64,000 nt of DNA from Ceratotherium simum simum (lineage: Eukaryota; Chordata; Mammalia; Perissodactyla; Rhinocerotidae), in NCBI RefSeq assembly GCF_000283155.1, contig NW_004454166.1, forward strand, positions 10,934,199 to 10,998,198, read 5' to 3'. Below, in pieces: positions 33,883 to 48,562 of the stretch (its first letter is position 1; each line of letters starts with the position of its first letter). A program made the position numbers and the translations under genes. Under the pieces are notes generated by a model. It saw only the letters and a program-made list of their open reading frames with translations, did no database searches and was not told the origin of the DNA.

Positions 33883-36794
33883 AGTTTCATTTTTAAGCAC
33901 GCGTCTGGGATGGGAAAAGACCAACCAGTTGGGGCTTTCTCCCAGGGCTCCCGGGGCTGTGTCTGAGTGTCTGTGTTGGCTGTTTGGTTTGCTTTGGTTT
34001 TGTTTCTGGAGATGGTTTGCAGGTTTTTGGAGGAAGTGACTACCTAGTTTGGTTGAGAGCTGGGAACTGAGTCAGGTAAGCCGTGTCATGTTGTAACTCC
34101 ACCAGAAAATGGAGGAGAGCGGGGTTTCCAGGAGACAAAGCTGAGATGAGAAGTGTTTATAAAATTATGGATGTCTCCATTTTGAAGCTCTGTTGGTGAT
34201 GGCTGGAGGAGGCTTGCCTGCCTACTCCTCCCTTTCCAGGGGGAAATCTTGGTGGTTCCTCACTATCTATTCATTAGGCAAGGAAATGAGGGGCTTTTAA
34301 GGGCTGCTCAGATTTTTCTCCCATCAAAGGAGTGCTTTCACAAGTTATGGAGGCATTTGTTTCCATTTTAAAGTAAACTTTTGGAATTTTTTTTCTCGTT
34401 TTGAGTGGACCTGAAGGGCTTTGACCTCCTTCAGGAGAGGCAAAGCAAAACCTTAAAACATTTTCTACTGAGGTCTTCACACAACTTTAAGCTGCTCCAG
34501 GTCTCCTGCAAGTCACCAGGAAATGTTATTTCCTCATTGTGAAGATGGTGGTGGCCCTAAGCTGAGATTTTGGAGTTCTGGAGCTTGGTTGTCATCATGT
34601 TTTGATGCATTGCAAGACTTTATTGTCTGGTTTGGGTTGGTTTCTGCAAAGAAAAAAAAAAAAACCCAACAAAACCCAATAACAACAAATCCTGCAAGAT
34701 CTCAGAGGAACTCTAAGACTGGCTAACACCAGTTTCTCCAGGCATTTCTCCATTTTTCACCAGTTTCTCTACATTTCTCTTCAGGTGGTTCTATTTGTGT
34801 ATTAGGCCTTCTGTTGGTTCCTTTGTTTTCCCCTTTCCCTTCCCTTCTGCTATTTTTTTCTGTGTTCTCAAGTACTGTGAGTCTTCAGAAATATCAGATG
34901 TCTTCTTAACAATGTCACTGTGGAAACAAATTTTTAAAATATTATGTCATTTGAGACAACCTTATGTCCAGGTATCTTCACCTTTTTAATTGGGAGGAAT
35001 TTATTAGTCTTAGAGGAGGACATTTTGTGAGGATGATGTGAAGAAAGGACCCAATCCTAACCCAGTCCACACATTGATTGGAGTTCTTCGCAGATTAGTT
35101 CTAGAGAATGTGTGTAATTGATCCAGGTAAAGAACTAAGTCCCAAAATGCTTGAAGAATTTATAAAAGCCAACCATGAAGATGTTGCTTTTCCATTAGGT
35201 AAGGTAGCCATCTTGAGGATGAGGGAAGATGTTGGGAGAATTGTAGGTGGACTATTGAGGATAGGTAAGGAAGGCTCCACGGTGGAATGAAAACTTGGAG
35301 GAGATTCAGAACCAATTAATATATTGTAAGAAGGCTGACTGGACCTTGTTTTCAACTAAGGAGAAATGTAGAAAGGTACCAGCTTCAAGAGAAATGAACA
35401 CATTGGTGAGCGACTTATATCAGCTTTTTTCTTGCTTTGCTTTCTCATTGTCAGATTTTTTGTGTGTAAAGTTCCTTATGTCTACAGTATTTTTGTGCAT
35501 ATTGAAGTGGTTTTAGATTCCACATGTAATTATATTCTATTGAGTAGCTGGTAGCAGTGTCATTCAGTAAATGCACAATGCTGTATATGACAACATCACA
35601 TTTTTCAAACCAAACTGTTGTGTCATTAATTGAGGGTTATTGTTCTTCTGAGGAGTGTGAAAGGACAGGAGAAATACATGGTTCTTTAGCTGATAATTGT
35701 CCCTGGTCAATGAAGTAAAACCCTGTTTTTGCAGACGAAGATGTATGGTTTTCAAGATTTTCAGTTGATGTGTATGCTCATTTAAAAATACTTCTCTTCA
35801 GATCTCTGCTGCTTTATTAAAAACATGAGCCTCTTCAAGAGCTCTTTAAAAAATCTTACTTGGAATCATACCTTTTATTATTTATTTTTAAATATTATCT
35901 TGATACCATTACTTTTGCTCTTAAGTGGAATGTTGTCAATGTTATATTTAAATTTGCTAATGCATATATGCATGATACATGTTCAAACTCGAAGTTCAAA
36001 TGCAATGGAATAAAAAGGGTTGTTTGGGAAAGTAATTACCAGATAATTTTGCATCTAATTAACCATATATGTTTATGTAAACATAAATACATCATAAAAT
36101 GTTGATCTTGAAGCAAACTTCCATGATAGCTTTTTGTTGTTACTGATACCAGGACAAGTGGTTAATTACTTATTTCAGTGGGGGAAAAAAGTCTGACAAA
36201 CAATCCAGCAGTTTGACTCACCACATTTTTTACTTTGCAACCGAGTGTTTTGGTGTCTTTATAGACAGTCTTAAAGTTGAGCTTTTCTGAAGGGAAAAAA
36301 TTAGGTATTTAAGAGGCGTTTTAGAGTTTGAGAATATGTTTTAACTGGTTACCTACGAGACACATCCATCTCTGATGCCCTTCAGAATGGGAAGCACCAT
36401 AATATTAAAACCATGGTTTCTGCATTTTCTAGACACAGGCATTCAAAATGGGACAAGTATTTTGGATAAACCACTGTGAGAGAAATAAAGTGTCAAGCTG
36501 AACGTTCTCATTTGATATCAAAGCTCAGAGATCCTTTTTGTTTTTGAGACATCAAGTTGATGAAGCTTCTTATACAAATTTTTGCCATAGCTATAATATA
36601 TCACAAAGAGAAATCATTCTGGAGAAATATATGTGAGCTATGATGCTTACACTGCCATAAAAAGATTCTTGTTGGATCTTCGCATTCCATAATATCTCAT
36701 ATTAGATTTATGTCCATGTAATTCATTGAACACATTTCCTGAGGACTTGTTTTTTTCCCTCACTCTTTGGAGTTGGAGACAACTTTTAGACAGA
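33883..36794. other. Repeat-poor presumed intron, 2.9 kb
   Basis: No named repeat and no credible exon. A donor-like cag-gtaagc occurs at 34,073-34,081. A 60-codon frame at 35,108-35,290 has a normal residue mix but no recognised domain. Confidence 0.45.
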
Positions 36795-36834
36795 AATATA
36801 TATATATATATATTATATATATATATATATATAT
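36795..36834. repeat. (TA)n microsatellite
   Basis: About 19 TA units with one break (tattata). Confidence 0.92.
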
Positions 36835-37904
36835 CTTTCCTAATAAGTCTCTTCCGGAAGACAGTAGGGGAAAAGAAATCTAACTCTACTAATGGACTTT
36901 AGAGTACTTGTGGTCTGTCTTCCTAAAAGAAAAGAATGGTAAAGTTGCCTTGGGAAAGATTTCCGTTTTCTGTGTGATGGAGTTTAGTAGGGTCTAGTCT
37001 ATCTTGAATTCTTTGCTGATGTTGAGATTTCTTGGTTAAGGTAACTTGACTGACTTATCTTCTTTGTGGTATGTGCCTTTATCAGACTTATAGTTCATGT
37101 CTCATGAGACAGAGCATTGACAAAGCTGTATTGAATGTTTCAAGTTGAAGACTGGAGGACAGAGATGCTATTTCATAATGCCACACACAAGTTAGGCAAT
37201 ATAGAAATAATGAACTCAGATTGCAAAGGATCCGACATGAAAGTATGATGGCATGATTGGTATATGGAAACTAAGGAAATTCAAAAGAAGTGGGGGAAAA
37301 TATTTCCAGGGTCTATGGCTGATGCAGTGAACCGAAAAAAAATCAGCCTCTGTGAGTGTGTGAGTGTGTGTGTGTGTAAAAGCAGGTATCTTGTGAAGTT
37401 CACATACTTATGAAGTTGGTGGCTTTGAGAGAAACATTAGCTGGGTGTTGGTGACCTATTAATTGATTATGAGAAAACAGGAGAGTAGATAATGCTAGAA
37501 GAAAATTCCTCTTCTTGTGTGATATGCCAAGACATCTGGCAGATGTTATGTTGGGCCCTAAGGAATGGACAGTTTAATTTTAGCCCTAGCAAGGAAATGG
37601 GAAGTTCTAAGCTCTTTTAATAGCACAAGTCTTAGTTTGGGGAAGGTTGCTTAAAAAAATAAGAAAGGAAAAGAAAAGAGGCATTTATTGTAATAGGAAA
37701 GAACTCCAGGGAGCACCAAGACTAAGCTGAGGTTTTGGGGTGATGGACCAAAATATTATTTCCCAAGTAGAAATAAACACAATCATTTAAAAGTTGACTA
37801 ATAGGTACACCATAAATGATGAATATTAAGTGTTTAATATTCACCAGTCAGAACTTCTAATTGAGAAGCTAGTTGTTTTGTGCTTTGGAGAGATTGTCTA
37901 TTTC
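36835..37904. other. Presumed intron, (TG)n only
   Basis: Nothing recognised apart from an imperfect (TG)n at 37,351-37,377. Confidence 0.5.
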
Positions 37905-38075
37905 ACATCCTCCCCTCCCCCTGAATTTTACTGAAGAGAAAACTGCCACAGAGATGTGAAGTGACTTGAACAAGGTCAGAAAGTTCAGTTGTAACAAAGC
38001 CTGGCCTAGAACTCAGGTCGCCTGACTCCCAACCCAGTGCCCTTTCAACTACCCCACTGCCTAGGATTGTAGCGG
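37905..38075 (-). mobile_element. MIR SINE, antisense
   Basis: 'ctgaagagaaaactgccaca', 'gtgacttgaacaaggtcaga', 'cctagaactcaggtcgcctg' and 'ccagtgccctttcaactacc' follow the antisense MIR order. Confidence 0.8.
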
Positions 38076-41000
38076 TTTGTGAAACACCAGCTCTCCTCTC
38101 CAGGGTGTGAGGCTCTCTGAGAAACTCTGTAATCATACACTAGTGGGGCAGGAGTATTGATTTTTTGTTAGTTGAATTTAACATGTTGGGGAGCCCACGG
38201 CTGAGCATGATTTCTTTCATAGAAAGTGTTACGCTCCAGAGGCCAATTTTGTTTGTGTGACTCAGTCAAGTTTTAGCTATTGGGTTTGTAGCTGGGCTTT
38301 TCTTTTAATTGTCCTGCTCTCCTCTCTAGTTCTGTCATCCAGGGCTTGGGAGTCCTTTTCTAATGCCCTTCTTTGGCAGTGTGTCTGGGTCTATTGCAAC
38401 TTACAAAAGTACCCACAATTGGACTCTGAGGATCTCTTTTGCAATGTGGTGCAGATTTAAATTGGCTTCTTTCAGAGATGCCATTTTGTAATACTGATGA
38501 ATGACCAGGACAGTGAAATCCAGTCTAAAACAATCACTGGTGATTTTCCAGTGTTCTGGATTCATCCAGAAATGTGCCCTCCATATATCTTCTTGGAGCC
38601 CAGTTCTCTCTTGCAGACCAATGGCTGGCTATTTCCCATTCCCCAATATACATGAGTTGTCCTTAAAATGACTTTTTAACAACACAAGCCACATTTAACC
38701 ATGAGAGAGAGATGGGACAGTGCTTTAGGAAGGGTGAAATGGGTTTCCATGTCTGATTCCTCTTGGACAAGTGAAAGTAATTTTGTAAAGAAGAAGAGTG
38801 ATGTTTGGAAGTTTCCACATTTTCTAAGCTTCTTCCAAACGAAAGCATAAATTCTTAATCCAGGAGGCAGTCTGGAGAAGGTAGTGCTGGATGTGGACTT
38901 CTGGCAGAAACACAGTTAACGCTATAAACAGTTGAACCTCAGTGTGGCACTCCTCCAAATGAGTTGACTGTCGAAAATAAAATGTTCCAGAAGAACTGGG
39001 AGAACAGGAAAGAAGTTAAAACAGCATGGTTTGCATGCCAGTACTGAAGGAAGGAAAAAAAGTTTGGGTTGGGGGGGCATTGGAGGGAAGAGAATCCTAA
39101 ATTGAACTGTCTCCTGGATTTCTAAGATCCAGTAGGAGAAGTTTCCAAGTGAGAGAAAATGGATTTTTATGAGTTTAGATTGTATTTGCAGTTTACAAGG
39201 AAGCTCTTTTGAATCTTTTGTCCCCTTGAACTTTGTATCTGGAGAGCTGCACTCACTGATAAATAGAAAGTCAATTGGAAGCACTTCAGATTTACATTTT
39301 CTGCTTGGAAATAACTGTCATAAAATTTATCTACTTTCTAAGGGCTCATGTGCTTATCAGTGGAAGCATACATCAGATTTTTAGTGTTTGGATGGGTGGC
39401 TACAACACAAAGTTGGTTTCTTCCAGGACTTGGAAAGACATGCGATAGAGTGGTATTTGAGAGGGTACCAGTATGGTCACCTGCAGATGCATTATCTTTT
39501 AATTCTGGTGAGCAGATTACTTGGTGTCTTCAAAGCATTCTTGCCTAATTCCTAGCTGGAGACATTTTTTCTTGAGTTATTCTTGGAGAGAAGGTTTCTT
39601 TGTGTGCCAGGTCATGAGTATTTTGGTATTGATTTCCTTGCTTTCATGTGTTTGCTTGTTCAGTTCACTGCATGTGGCTTCTGGATATTAATAAAGTACT
39701 TGTGCTGTGCCTGGCCACATCTTGCCCCAAACTTCATTCAGAGAGCACAGCCTGCTCTTGGGGGTGAAGGGAAGGTTGGTAGGTACATATTTGTTCAAAA
39801 AATAAATACTTGAAGATGAAGACTGCTTAAGTCTGAAAGTTACTTGCCAGGCTTTCGAGTAGACTTTTAACAAAGACCATGCAAGGAAGGATGGGGAAGA
39901 TTCTACTAGGAACCAATGGATCCTGATTAAACGTTGTAGGATCGCTTAGTAGGAAATTAAGCATTTGTCCAAGATGAGTAAGCAAAGACTTACCTTTGGA
40001 TTCAGATTGGGTTGAGCACAAAAGGAGCTGGCGGCCCAGGCAAGACAACTGTGTCAGAAGTAATTAAGCCCAGGATTTGTGGAGAGGCTTATCTGCCACA
40101 GAGCCCAGCTGGGGAAGGCCAAACTCGCTCCCTAAGCCCTTGTCTGGCCAGTTGAACCAGAACACGAGCTAAGGCCTTCAAATTTTGGAATTCTTCTCTC
40201 CCTGTTCAGATTTAAGAAGGTCAAGTCATTATTCTTCAGTTTTGCTCATGTCAGCTGAGTGTTTCTTTCTTGAGCTGGGAAATGCCAGAGACGGGGGGTG
40301 GGAGCTTGATTTCCTCTGAGGGAACAGTCTCCCTTTTGACACTACAAATGTGCCTATAACGTTGTACTTATTACTCAGAAAATAATTGTGCAGTGGCACA
40401 ATGTGGGATACTTGAAAGATGTTTGCTGCACTAAGGTTCCAATACTCACCTGCAGATTAAGAAATGGGTTTCTAAACCATCTCATTTCTATTGCTAATGA
40501 AAAGCTTTGGAAGGCACCTGTGAATTAGAGCTCCAGCTGCTATCATGGTAGGGGAAGTTAGGCCTTGAAAGGATACACGGATTAGCCCGCCAGAAAAGCA
40601 AACAGTAGCATCAGCACAAGTAGAAAATAGACAGGGTTGTTAAGCTAACAGAAAAGTAGGCTAAACCATTGCCATAATTATGTAGTGGAAATTTGCTGGG
40701 GAGGAGAGACTGCTTGGATGGGAGAAGGAAAGGAAGGAGAAGAGAGGCAGGGGGATGATTGACAAGTCAAAATAGAAGAGGTCTGTTCGTTGGGAAGAAC
40801 CTTCAGGAAGAAGAAAGGCATGGCTTTTAAGAAAACAATAAAGCAAGTGGAAAAAGACCTTGTAATTTGGTACCTATTGCATGTGAAATATGAAGACCAG
40901 TGCTCAGACCCACATTCTTTGGTCAGCTCTTGTTGTGAAAAATAGAATTGGGCTTGGAAGACAATTTATGTGGGCCGTACAGATACGGCCCTTCCATAAA

Positions 41001-41895
41001 GGGCAGTTGGAAACTTGAAGGAACTGGTTAAGTAGGCCCAGGTGGAGATTTTCTTGGAAAATGCAGAAGTAGGGAATAGAGCACAGTAGAAAACAGCTGC
41101 ATTATTAATGGGCAGAAAATGTGATAGTCCTCTCTAAAGCTTTCCATAGAGCTCCTCTACCTACGCTCTGGGTGTTAGAAGAAATGAAGAACAAAGTCAT
41201 GCTGATTTCAGAGAGGAAAGGAATGGACCGTGACAACTACCTGGTGTCCAGTTTGGGATTAAGCCATTTGCTTGAGCCAGGCATCACAGTCTGGTCTTTC
41301 AGTCCAATCCTGGCATTTTAAAATCCAAAATGAAGCCATTGTGGTCCAGAAAGTTTAGCCATTCTAATCTTTAATTACATCATCCCTCAATTAGTCAGCA
41401 ATTGAGCATCAGTCACTTAACCCAGATTGGACCTGATCTAGGGGTCCTTCACGTGGGGTAAAATCTGAACACTGTCTGAAGATGCCAAAAATAGATACCA
41501 GCTAAAGAATATATAAAGATGTGAATAATAAGTACTTATCACTCAGGAACTTTTCTCTTCAATGGTTTCTGTCTTCAATAGTCTTCTCTGAAGACTGTTA
41601 ATTAGTATTTAATAATGATAACTGGGGAGGGGATCTGCATGGAAGAGACTGTTTTCATTTGATTGTCAGAGTTCAGCTGCAGGAACTTCTCCCCCTTCTG
41701 CTGCCACCTGCATACTGTCCTTTCTGATATTGTGTAAGAATACTGTCTATAAGGAGAATAAATATGATGGCTTTATCAAAAAATTCTGCCAACTCCTCTA
41801 CAAAGTGGGAATATCACATAGACCTTCAACAGAATGCTCTTTCCCCTCCTGGAGTGACTCATAGTTAATATTAATGCTAGGTAACGTTTGTTTAA
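38076..41895. other. Repeat-poor presumed intron, 3.8 kb
   Basis: No named repeats and no exon recognised. The longest frame (120 codons, minus, 38,922-39,284) has no known domain. Confidence 0.5.
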
Positions 41896-42015
41896 CATTT
41901 AATATGAACCAAGGACTGTTCATATGGTAGAGAAAACTGAGGTTTGGGGAGCTAGAGTAATTTACCCAAGGTCATGGAGTTACGAAGTGGGGGAGCCAGG
42001 ATTCACACGCAGGGG
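41896..42015 (-). mobile_element. MIR fragment, antisense
   Basis: 'agagaaaactgaggtttggg', 'taatttacccaaggtcatgg' and 'gggagccaggattcacacgc'. Confidence 0.8.
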
Positions 42016-44920
42016 GACTACCTCCTGGCTCTGGGCTGGTGGGAACCAGCCTTGATTATTACTTAATATGCTAATAGCTTATGTTCCTGATGGTTTATCT
42101 CTTTCAGTTGCTTATGCCAGGAGTATATCCTGGTGTTCTGGAAAGAAATCTGAGCATAATGGAAAATTAATTGTAATATATTTGTTGATATGAGAGAGAT
42201 AACTTATTGTAATAGCTTGACTAGTGTGTTTAACTAAAGAATAGCCTCTTTTTGTTCTTCTGAGTTATAGAGGGATGGTGAAAAAAAAAAGCAAGAGACC
42301 ATGGAGGGGGAAATTTAGAGAATAAATATTTTAAAACTGTACTGTATCAAGCTCAGTAATGTAGAGTAGTTATACACATGGGTATTTAAAAAGAGCAGCT
42401 ACCTGTTATGGCAGAAAGATAAGCTGTCTGACTTTTGTTTTAAGTAGAGAAGGTGTCTTACTTTTTTCCGTCTTAGGGTCACTTTTGAAAGTCTCAGTGT
42501 CCTATATTGGCTCTGGTTACTGTAAGCACAAGAAATGTTTTCAAAAGCCACACAGACATATTTGAAAATTAGTTCCACTCTCTAATGGCCATTTTTGGAA
42601 AATAGTGCAGATGCTCTTCAAAGCATGGGTACTGGTGTGCCCACGTCCTTTAGTGATCACCACGTGCTCTGTTTAGGTCGTGAAGACATGATGAACGTTT
42701 TGGTTTTATTTGCCTCTCCCTGAAACATCATAGTACAGTAAGGAGGCTGCTGTTCATGGATGGCCACAAAAGTCCTTAATAGGGTAATAAGCTGTACTAA
42801 GGGAGATGGAGCAGGTCCAAATATCCCTAAGATATCCAGGACCGTAGCTTTTCTGTAAGACAGGCGGTTGGGCATTAATTGCTGAGCAGACTCGAACCTT
42901 GGAGCAACCAGTGGTGGTTTTATAAAATTTTAACTTTGCTGTGGATCTGTTCAGGTGATCTCCCGTCCCCAGACAGACTCATACCCAAAACCTTTGTAGG
43001 AGGGTCGGCATGTGTCCTGTTGGCAAAATGTACTAGAAAAGACCACAGAGTCACCCATTTTTACCTGTCATCCATATCATTATCTACCAAACTTATCAAA
43101 ACCATTGTTTTCTTAGGTCAAGGCCTTTCATGGGAAAAAGGCTCAGAAGAAACTACACAGTTGAAGAGAGTAAAGTTGAACTATACCTCAGCATTCAGTT
43201 TTCCAGGGGGATTTTCTAATTTAAGAGCAATAGGGACTCTCCTCAGCCTTAGGTGGCATAAACTGTGACCCCAGTCAATAGCACGCAGCCATCTAAGATA
43301 CTCCTTCAGACCAGCCTGTCTCAGAGACCGGTCCTGAATGTGTTTCTTCAGTCTTCCTCTTAATTCTTTGAAGAGAAATCTACCCAGGCTACCCTCGGGA
43401 GCTTTGCAGAAAGTGAAGGTGAATTGGGTCAATGTGTCTTTGTGGGTGCAGTGACATCCAGTTGGGGATAAGACAGTGAATTTGAGAACACACTCAACAT
43501 GAGAGGAGAGAAAGGAGAGGGAGCCTTAGAGCATGTCCAAGGAGGGAAATGTACAAAGTTTATGTATTTAGGCCTGGTGGAGGAATCCTCTATTATACTG
43601 AAAAAAAAAAAAAGAATGCAAATCACCTCCTTGGAGACAGATTCCATTGTAACTTGAAAAAGCACATTGTATAGATCACATAAAATAGCAGGCGTTTAAG
43701 AAAGCAGAATTGTATCCTTCCACTTGTGTGGAAGTTCTCATCATTCATTTCATCTTATCCCATGGTTTTGCGTCTACTTAGTAATTTTTTGGGCTGAGAA
43801 GGGAAGTGGCGTTGAAGAATAGAGTCCAGCTGTCCCTGAAATTCATTGCTATCCCTTGGTTGACTCAAGTCTTTGAGGACCTCACCCCTTTTTCTGGCCA
43901 GTGGCTATAGCTTGTTAATAACAAACTAATATCACCCACAGGTCCTGAAATTAGCAAGTGTTAAATGTTATGTGATTATTAGGGGAAAAACAAGATAATC
44001 TAGTCAGTGGGCTTAATTAGGTTCTGATTGCCCAGTTGCTGCTTCATGATAATTATATTCATAACCCCATTTCTAGACGTCAACTACAATTATCAAAATT
44101 GACCCCAGCACAGGTACATGGTAGCGATCTTATTGGAAGCAGCTTTCGAACAGTGACTTCCCTATGTTTCCAGTGTGTTCTTGCCTGTTCCTTCTTCTCT
44201 TCTTGCCACCTTCGCATCCTCTTTTCCCCATTTTAGTAGAAAGCACGGTGGCATTATTTTGAATTTGACCATGCACATATTGTGTAGCTTATGTTGGTGT
44301 CTACAGAAAAATAAATTCTTAAGTTTTTGAGAGCCAAATATGACTGAAAAGCATTAATAAATCAGCAAATGGGAATCTTGAAGCATAAAAATCCAATGTT
44401 GGCTAGATTGTTTTTTTTTTAGCACATGAAACCTGTTCAGTAGATTTCACGTGATTGATTTGAATATATCTTTTACTTTATAAGGCATAGTCTTAAAATG
44501 AAAAAGAGAGTCATCTGTGTTTGAGATACGACATTATCAACATGATCATTAAGTTCTGAGGACTAGAGAGCGAGAGCTTTTAGCTTTACATTACCTCCTC
44601 CTTTCCCCCAAATTCATGACATTTGGCGCCAATGTGTTCTGGTAGAAAAAGGACATGTCGTTGCTGGGGACATTGTTTACTGTTTATCTCCCAAGTGAAG
44701 GCAGTGATTTCTAGGAAATACAAACAACAACCTGTATCAGAAGTGGGTATGTCAGTGTGACACCGTGAATCACTGGGCCAGATTGTCACTTGGCAGCCTT
44801 CCCTTTGTGACATGCAGTTATCTGGGAAAATAATGCACTTAAAATTTGCACACCATAGCTAAACTTCAACGCAGTTGAACCGTCTGAAGAATAACTAGGA
44901 ACTCGGCTACTGTATAAATG
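42016..44920. other. Repeat-poor presumed intron, 2.9 kb
   Basis: No named repeat or supported exon. A 129-codon plus frame at 42,879-43,268 has no recognised domain. Confidence 0.5.
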
Positions 44921-45025
44921 GATGTATGTGTGTGTGTATATGTGTGTGTGTGTATATATATATGAATATGTAAATATATGTGTACTGATGTATATATAAA
45001 TATGTAAATATATATGATATGTATA
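44921..45025. repeat. (TG)n/(TA)n mixed microsatellite
   Basis: About 105 bp of TGTG, TATA and TAAATA units. Confidence 0.88.
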
Positions 45026-45144
45026 TTCTCTCTGGGATAAGCTGCTTATTTTTGCTGAAACATCAGGAGTGCAAATTTCTCAGAACTTCTGTGTGAACAT
45101 GCAGTTCTTTGAACAGGTGTCTTCTTGAGAAAGTGGTATGTAGT

Positions 45145-45370
45145 GGGTGGGGCATACTCCTTGGGACTGCAGAAACACAGGATGAAATTTGTCTCCGTCC
45201 CTTCCTAGCTGTGTGATCTTGAATAAGTCACTTAACCTCTCTGTTCCCGTGATTTCCTACCCAATAAAATGGGGATAATAATGTGAATCTGAGGAACTGA
45301 CATAAGGACTAAAAACTGTTATATTTATGAGTCCTGATTCATAATGGGCACTCGAAAAATGATAGTTTCT
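45145..45370 (+). mobile_element. MIR SINE, sense, near full length
   Basis: 'ccttcctagctgtgtgatct', 'aataagtcacttaacctctc', 'aaaatggggataataatgtg' and 'ataatgggcactcgaaaaat' are classic MIR. Confidence 0.92.
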
Positions 45371-46849
45371 TCCTTCCTCACTGATAGAGAAACTGAGGTA
45401 AAGATCTCCCAGCACTTTGCCAGATGGGAATTATTTTGTCCTTGGTTTTAAACTCGGTTTTTTGAATCCTGCCTGATTAATTTTGTGCCGTTTCCGCCTT
45501 AACTGATGAGCAGTCCTCATTGCTATTGCCCATTGACAGGTAGAATTTTCCAGATCGTGAGCCGCTGGTCTGCCTGAGTGTGGACCCCGCAGGGCTCCGT
45601 ATTGGTGTGTGTGCGTTCAGTAGGGATTTGTGAACTAGCTGAGGATGAGGCCATGTCCTCTTGGAAAGGTACATTTACGTGGTAACAGAGCCTATCCCAG
45701 CCTTGCAGAGCTATTCCCTGGCGTGTTGTGGGGGAATAGTTTTTAATCAATGTGAACTTCTATGAGCCTTTTGGAAAAAAGATGTCATTACTGTTCCTAT
45801 TGTTTGGCATCATTCTGGCAAAAATGATTTGTGTAAGAAATTGGTACTTATTGCAATGAAAATACCGGCTACGCTGTTTTCTGTAAAGGTTGGATCCCTC
45901 TCTGTGGCTTCACTCATATAGTAGATAGCTCTGAGGACTGTCCTGTGGTCTTGCTTAGAATTGCTTTGGTCTTCTCCGTGCAAATGTTTATTTTAATAGT
46001 CCATGTCTACTTGGTCTTACTAATGTACTGTAATATCAGATGCTTTGAGATCTCAGAGGTAAGGAGGCTAATTTTAGAGTGCCTTCAGGGTAGATGATAT
46101 TTCAAAATGTGGTAGGGCCTAACAGAACTTACCTAACCTCGTTTGCTCCAAGTCAGAAGAATATTCATTGGTGGCGTCCTTGGTGGCCGCGTGGTGGTGG
46201 TGAAGTTGGTGGCAGAGATGAAGAACATGTGAGTGATTCCTTGGTAAAACAGTGTAGTGATTTTTCACCTTTAAAAGCAAAGTACCCATGAAGATTTATT
46301 TATTTTTACACTTTGAAAATTTCCAGAGAGACAGAGGTGTCAATGGAATTTATTTTTTAATTATAAAAAACTTTCGTCGCCACTTTAAAATTGTGTCCGG
46401 AGATATTTGAGGAGAGAAAGAGACCATGCATTTATTTACTGATGTTTAGATCTCTAGGATGATCTCAAATGAAAGATTTTTGGTCTCAAAGGTGGACCCC
46501 AAAAGTAAAGGAATGGAGGTGTAGCTGTGTATGGTCGTGGTTATTATAATATGGAATGCTCTCAATGTAATAGGAAATACGAGGAGAGACGGGATCTGAA
46601 ACCAGGACTTCCTAGGATCCCTGAAAAGCTCTGGGAGTGGAAAGATTTTTCCAATTTTCTTGAGACTTAGGTAAAGGATATATTTTGAAATGCCACCTTT
46701 ACATATGTTCATTTCTTTTCAAGTTGTAGGATCCCTACTTATCTGTGACCACAAAGTAGTAGAAAAGTGATTGACTTCACTTGGGTCAAGTTCCTAATTT
46801 GCTCCTAGTCTCCAGTTTATCTTTATAATGGAATTCTCTCTCTGGTGAA
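45371..46849. other. Presumed intron, nothing recognised
   Basis: No named repeat or supported exon. Confidence 0.5.
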
Positions 46850-46910
46850 GGCTAAGAGGCATAATGTATGTAAAGCACCCAGCACCAGGCCAGGTACCTG
46901 GTAAATGGCC
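46850..46910 (+). mobile_element. MIR 3' fragment, sense
   Basis: 'gtaaagcacccagcaccagg' followed by 'taaatgg' fits the end of MIR. Confidence 0.55.
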
Positions 46911-47097
46911 CCCTCTGCGGTTCATTTGCAATGATCAGTGAGTGGCCCTCCAGTACCTCTGGTGCCCACGGCTTGCTCCTTGTCATTCATCTGCTGCCTG
47001 GCTTTGCACGTCTAGTTAGCCGTTGTGGGTTGCTGATAGAGTTGGAAAGAATTTGGTGTCTTCACTATCACAAAACGTGTTTTATAGATGCTGTTAT

Positions 47098-47165
47098 ATT
47101 TAAGAAATCTGTGCCCATTCATCTATTCATTCATCAAGCATTTATTGAGCGCCTTTTGAGTACCT
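47098..47165 (-). mobile_element. L2 terminus, antisense
   Basis: 'cattcatctattcattcatc' and 'catttattgagcgccttttg' are the reverse of the L2 3' end. Confidence 0.75.
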
Positions 47166-48562
47166 GGCACACCTGCCGTGTGCCTAGGTGGTCGAACTCA
47201 GGGGATGTGGGATCTCTCAATCAGTTGTGTTAGGCTCTTTGTTTTGGTAATTGGAGTGATTATGATGGAGATGGATGTCCTTATCCACATTTAAATAGCC
47301 TGGAGCCAGGGGATGGTGAATTGTGGCTTGAGGCAATGGGAAATGGATAGCTGTTTAGAGGCATGCATTTCTGCGTCTTTGTGTGTATATATTTACAATA
47401 TAATTTGCTAACCATGTAGCCAATGCTGCTGGGGTACGTAATCTGGCAGATCATTTAAATATTTACTCCAAAATATCTTGTTCTCTGTTGGTGTGAAGTA
47501 GAGTTTCCAGTTATTTTTAGGTCATTTTCATCTTAGCAACCCTGTTGGAGATGCACCAGACACGCTGCTGTAAACTGTCCCCACATTTTGATAGAATTTA
47601 ATAAAGTCAAGTTTAATGGTTTGGTCCCAAGAGGCAAACAGACCATCTGGTTAGCAGAAGGTTAGGTCGAGTATCGCATGGCTGCTGAGAGGGCCACAAA
47701 CCAGCCCCGACGCACTGGTAATGTGTCCACTTGCTGAATGCGTTAAGCATTGAAATGGTGCTTTCAGGTCTGCAGAGCCAGCAGTTCTGTTACCACCGCT
47801 GTGACGCAGGAGATAATTCAGCTGGGCAAGCGGCAGCATGGGGGTGGATCTACAGTACAGGATGTGTAATGTCAACATGAAGGATTGGAGCTGGCAGAAG
47901 GAAGGGAAGCACTCATTTCATGCCAGTGCAGGAAGCCTAGAGAGATGCTTCCCGCCCCCCTTGCGTCTTGTCCTCTTCTGGAGCTTTCACATTATGTGTT
48001 AAATGATTACCTTGTGTATGGTCCATGGCAAAACTTCAGCTGATTTTCTGCCTCTTTTGGAACCTGTCAGCGTAAACAGTGAACCACATTCCACACACAT
48101 GGAGGGCGGGCAGAGGCAAGAGCGAGCTGCACAGACTGGGAGGAGGAGAAAGGGCTTCGTTAGGCAGGAGCATCTTTGTGCTTGAGATGGAATCCCATTG
48201 TACGTCCCTTTGTGCTCAGATTTGAGACCAGCCATCCATTCAAAGGCTGCAATCATCTTGGAACATTGTGCTGCAGCTGTAGTCAGTAGAAGGCTTGCAG
48301 AAGGTTCCAGTGATTCTGCAGAGGCTTAGCAATTACATAATTGCTATGTAACTGGAGAGAACCATCAGGATGGTCTAGTTCTCCTGGAAAGAGAGCTTCT
48401 ACAATTTGAGGGGTAGATTGTTTTTCCTTGTTAAACTTGAAAGCTGATGAGCAAGTACATCCAGCCACCGGTGGGAACCAGGTCCTCTCACTGGCATGAG
48501 AGGGGAGGAAATTCACAAGTACACTTGGCTGGACATTCAGTGGACTTCACAGCTGTGTTAAA
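47166..48562. other. Presumed intron, nothing recognised
   Basis: No named repeat or supported exon. Confidence 0.5.

Noticed and set aside
35108..35290. 60-codon frame with balanced composition
   Set aside because: No domain, no supported splice sites on both sides, and the length is within chance expectation.
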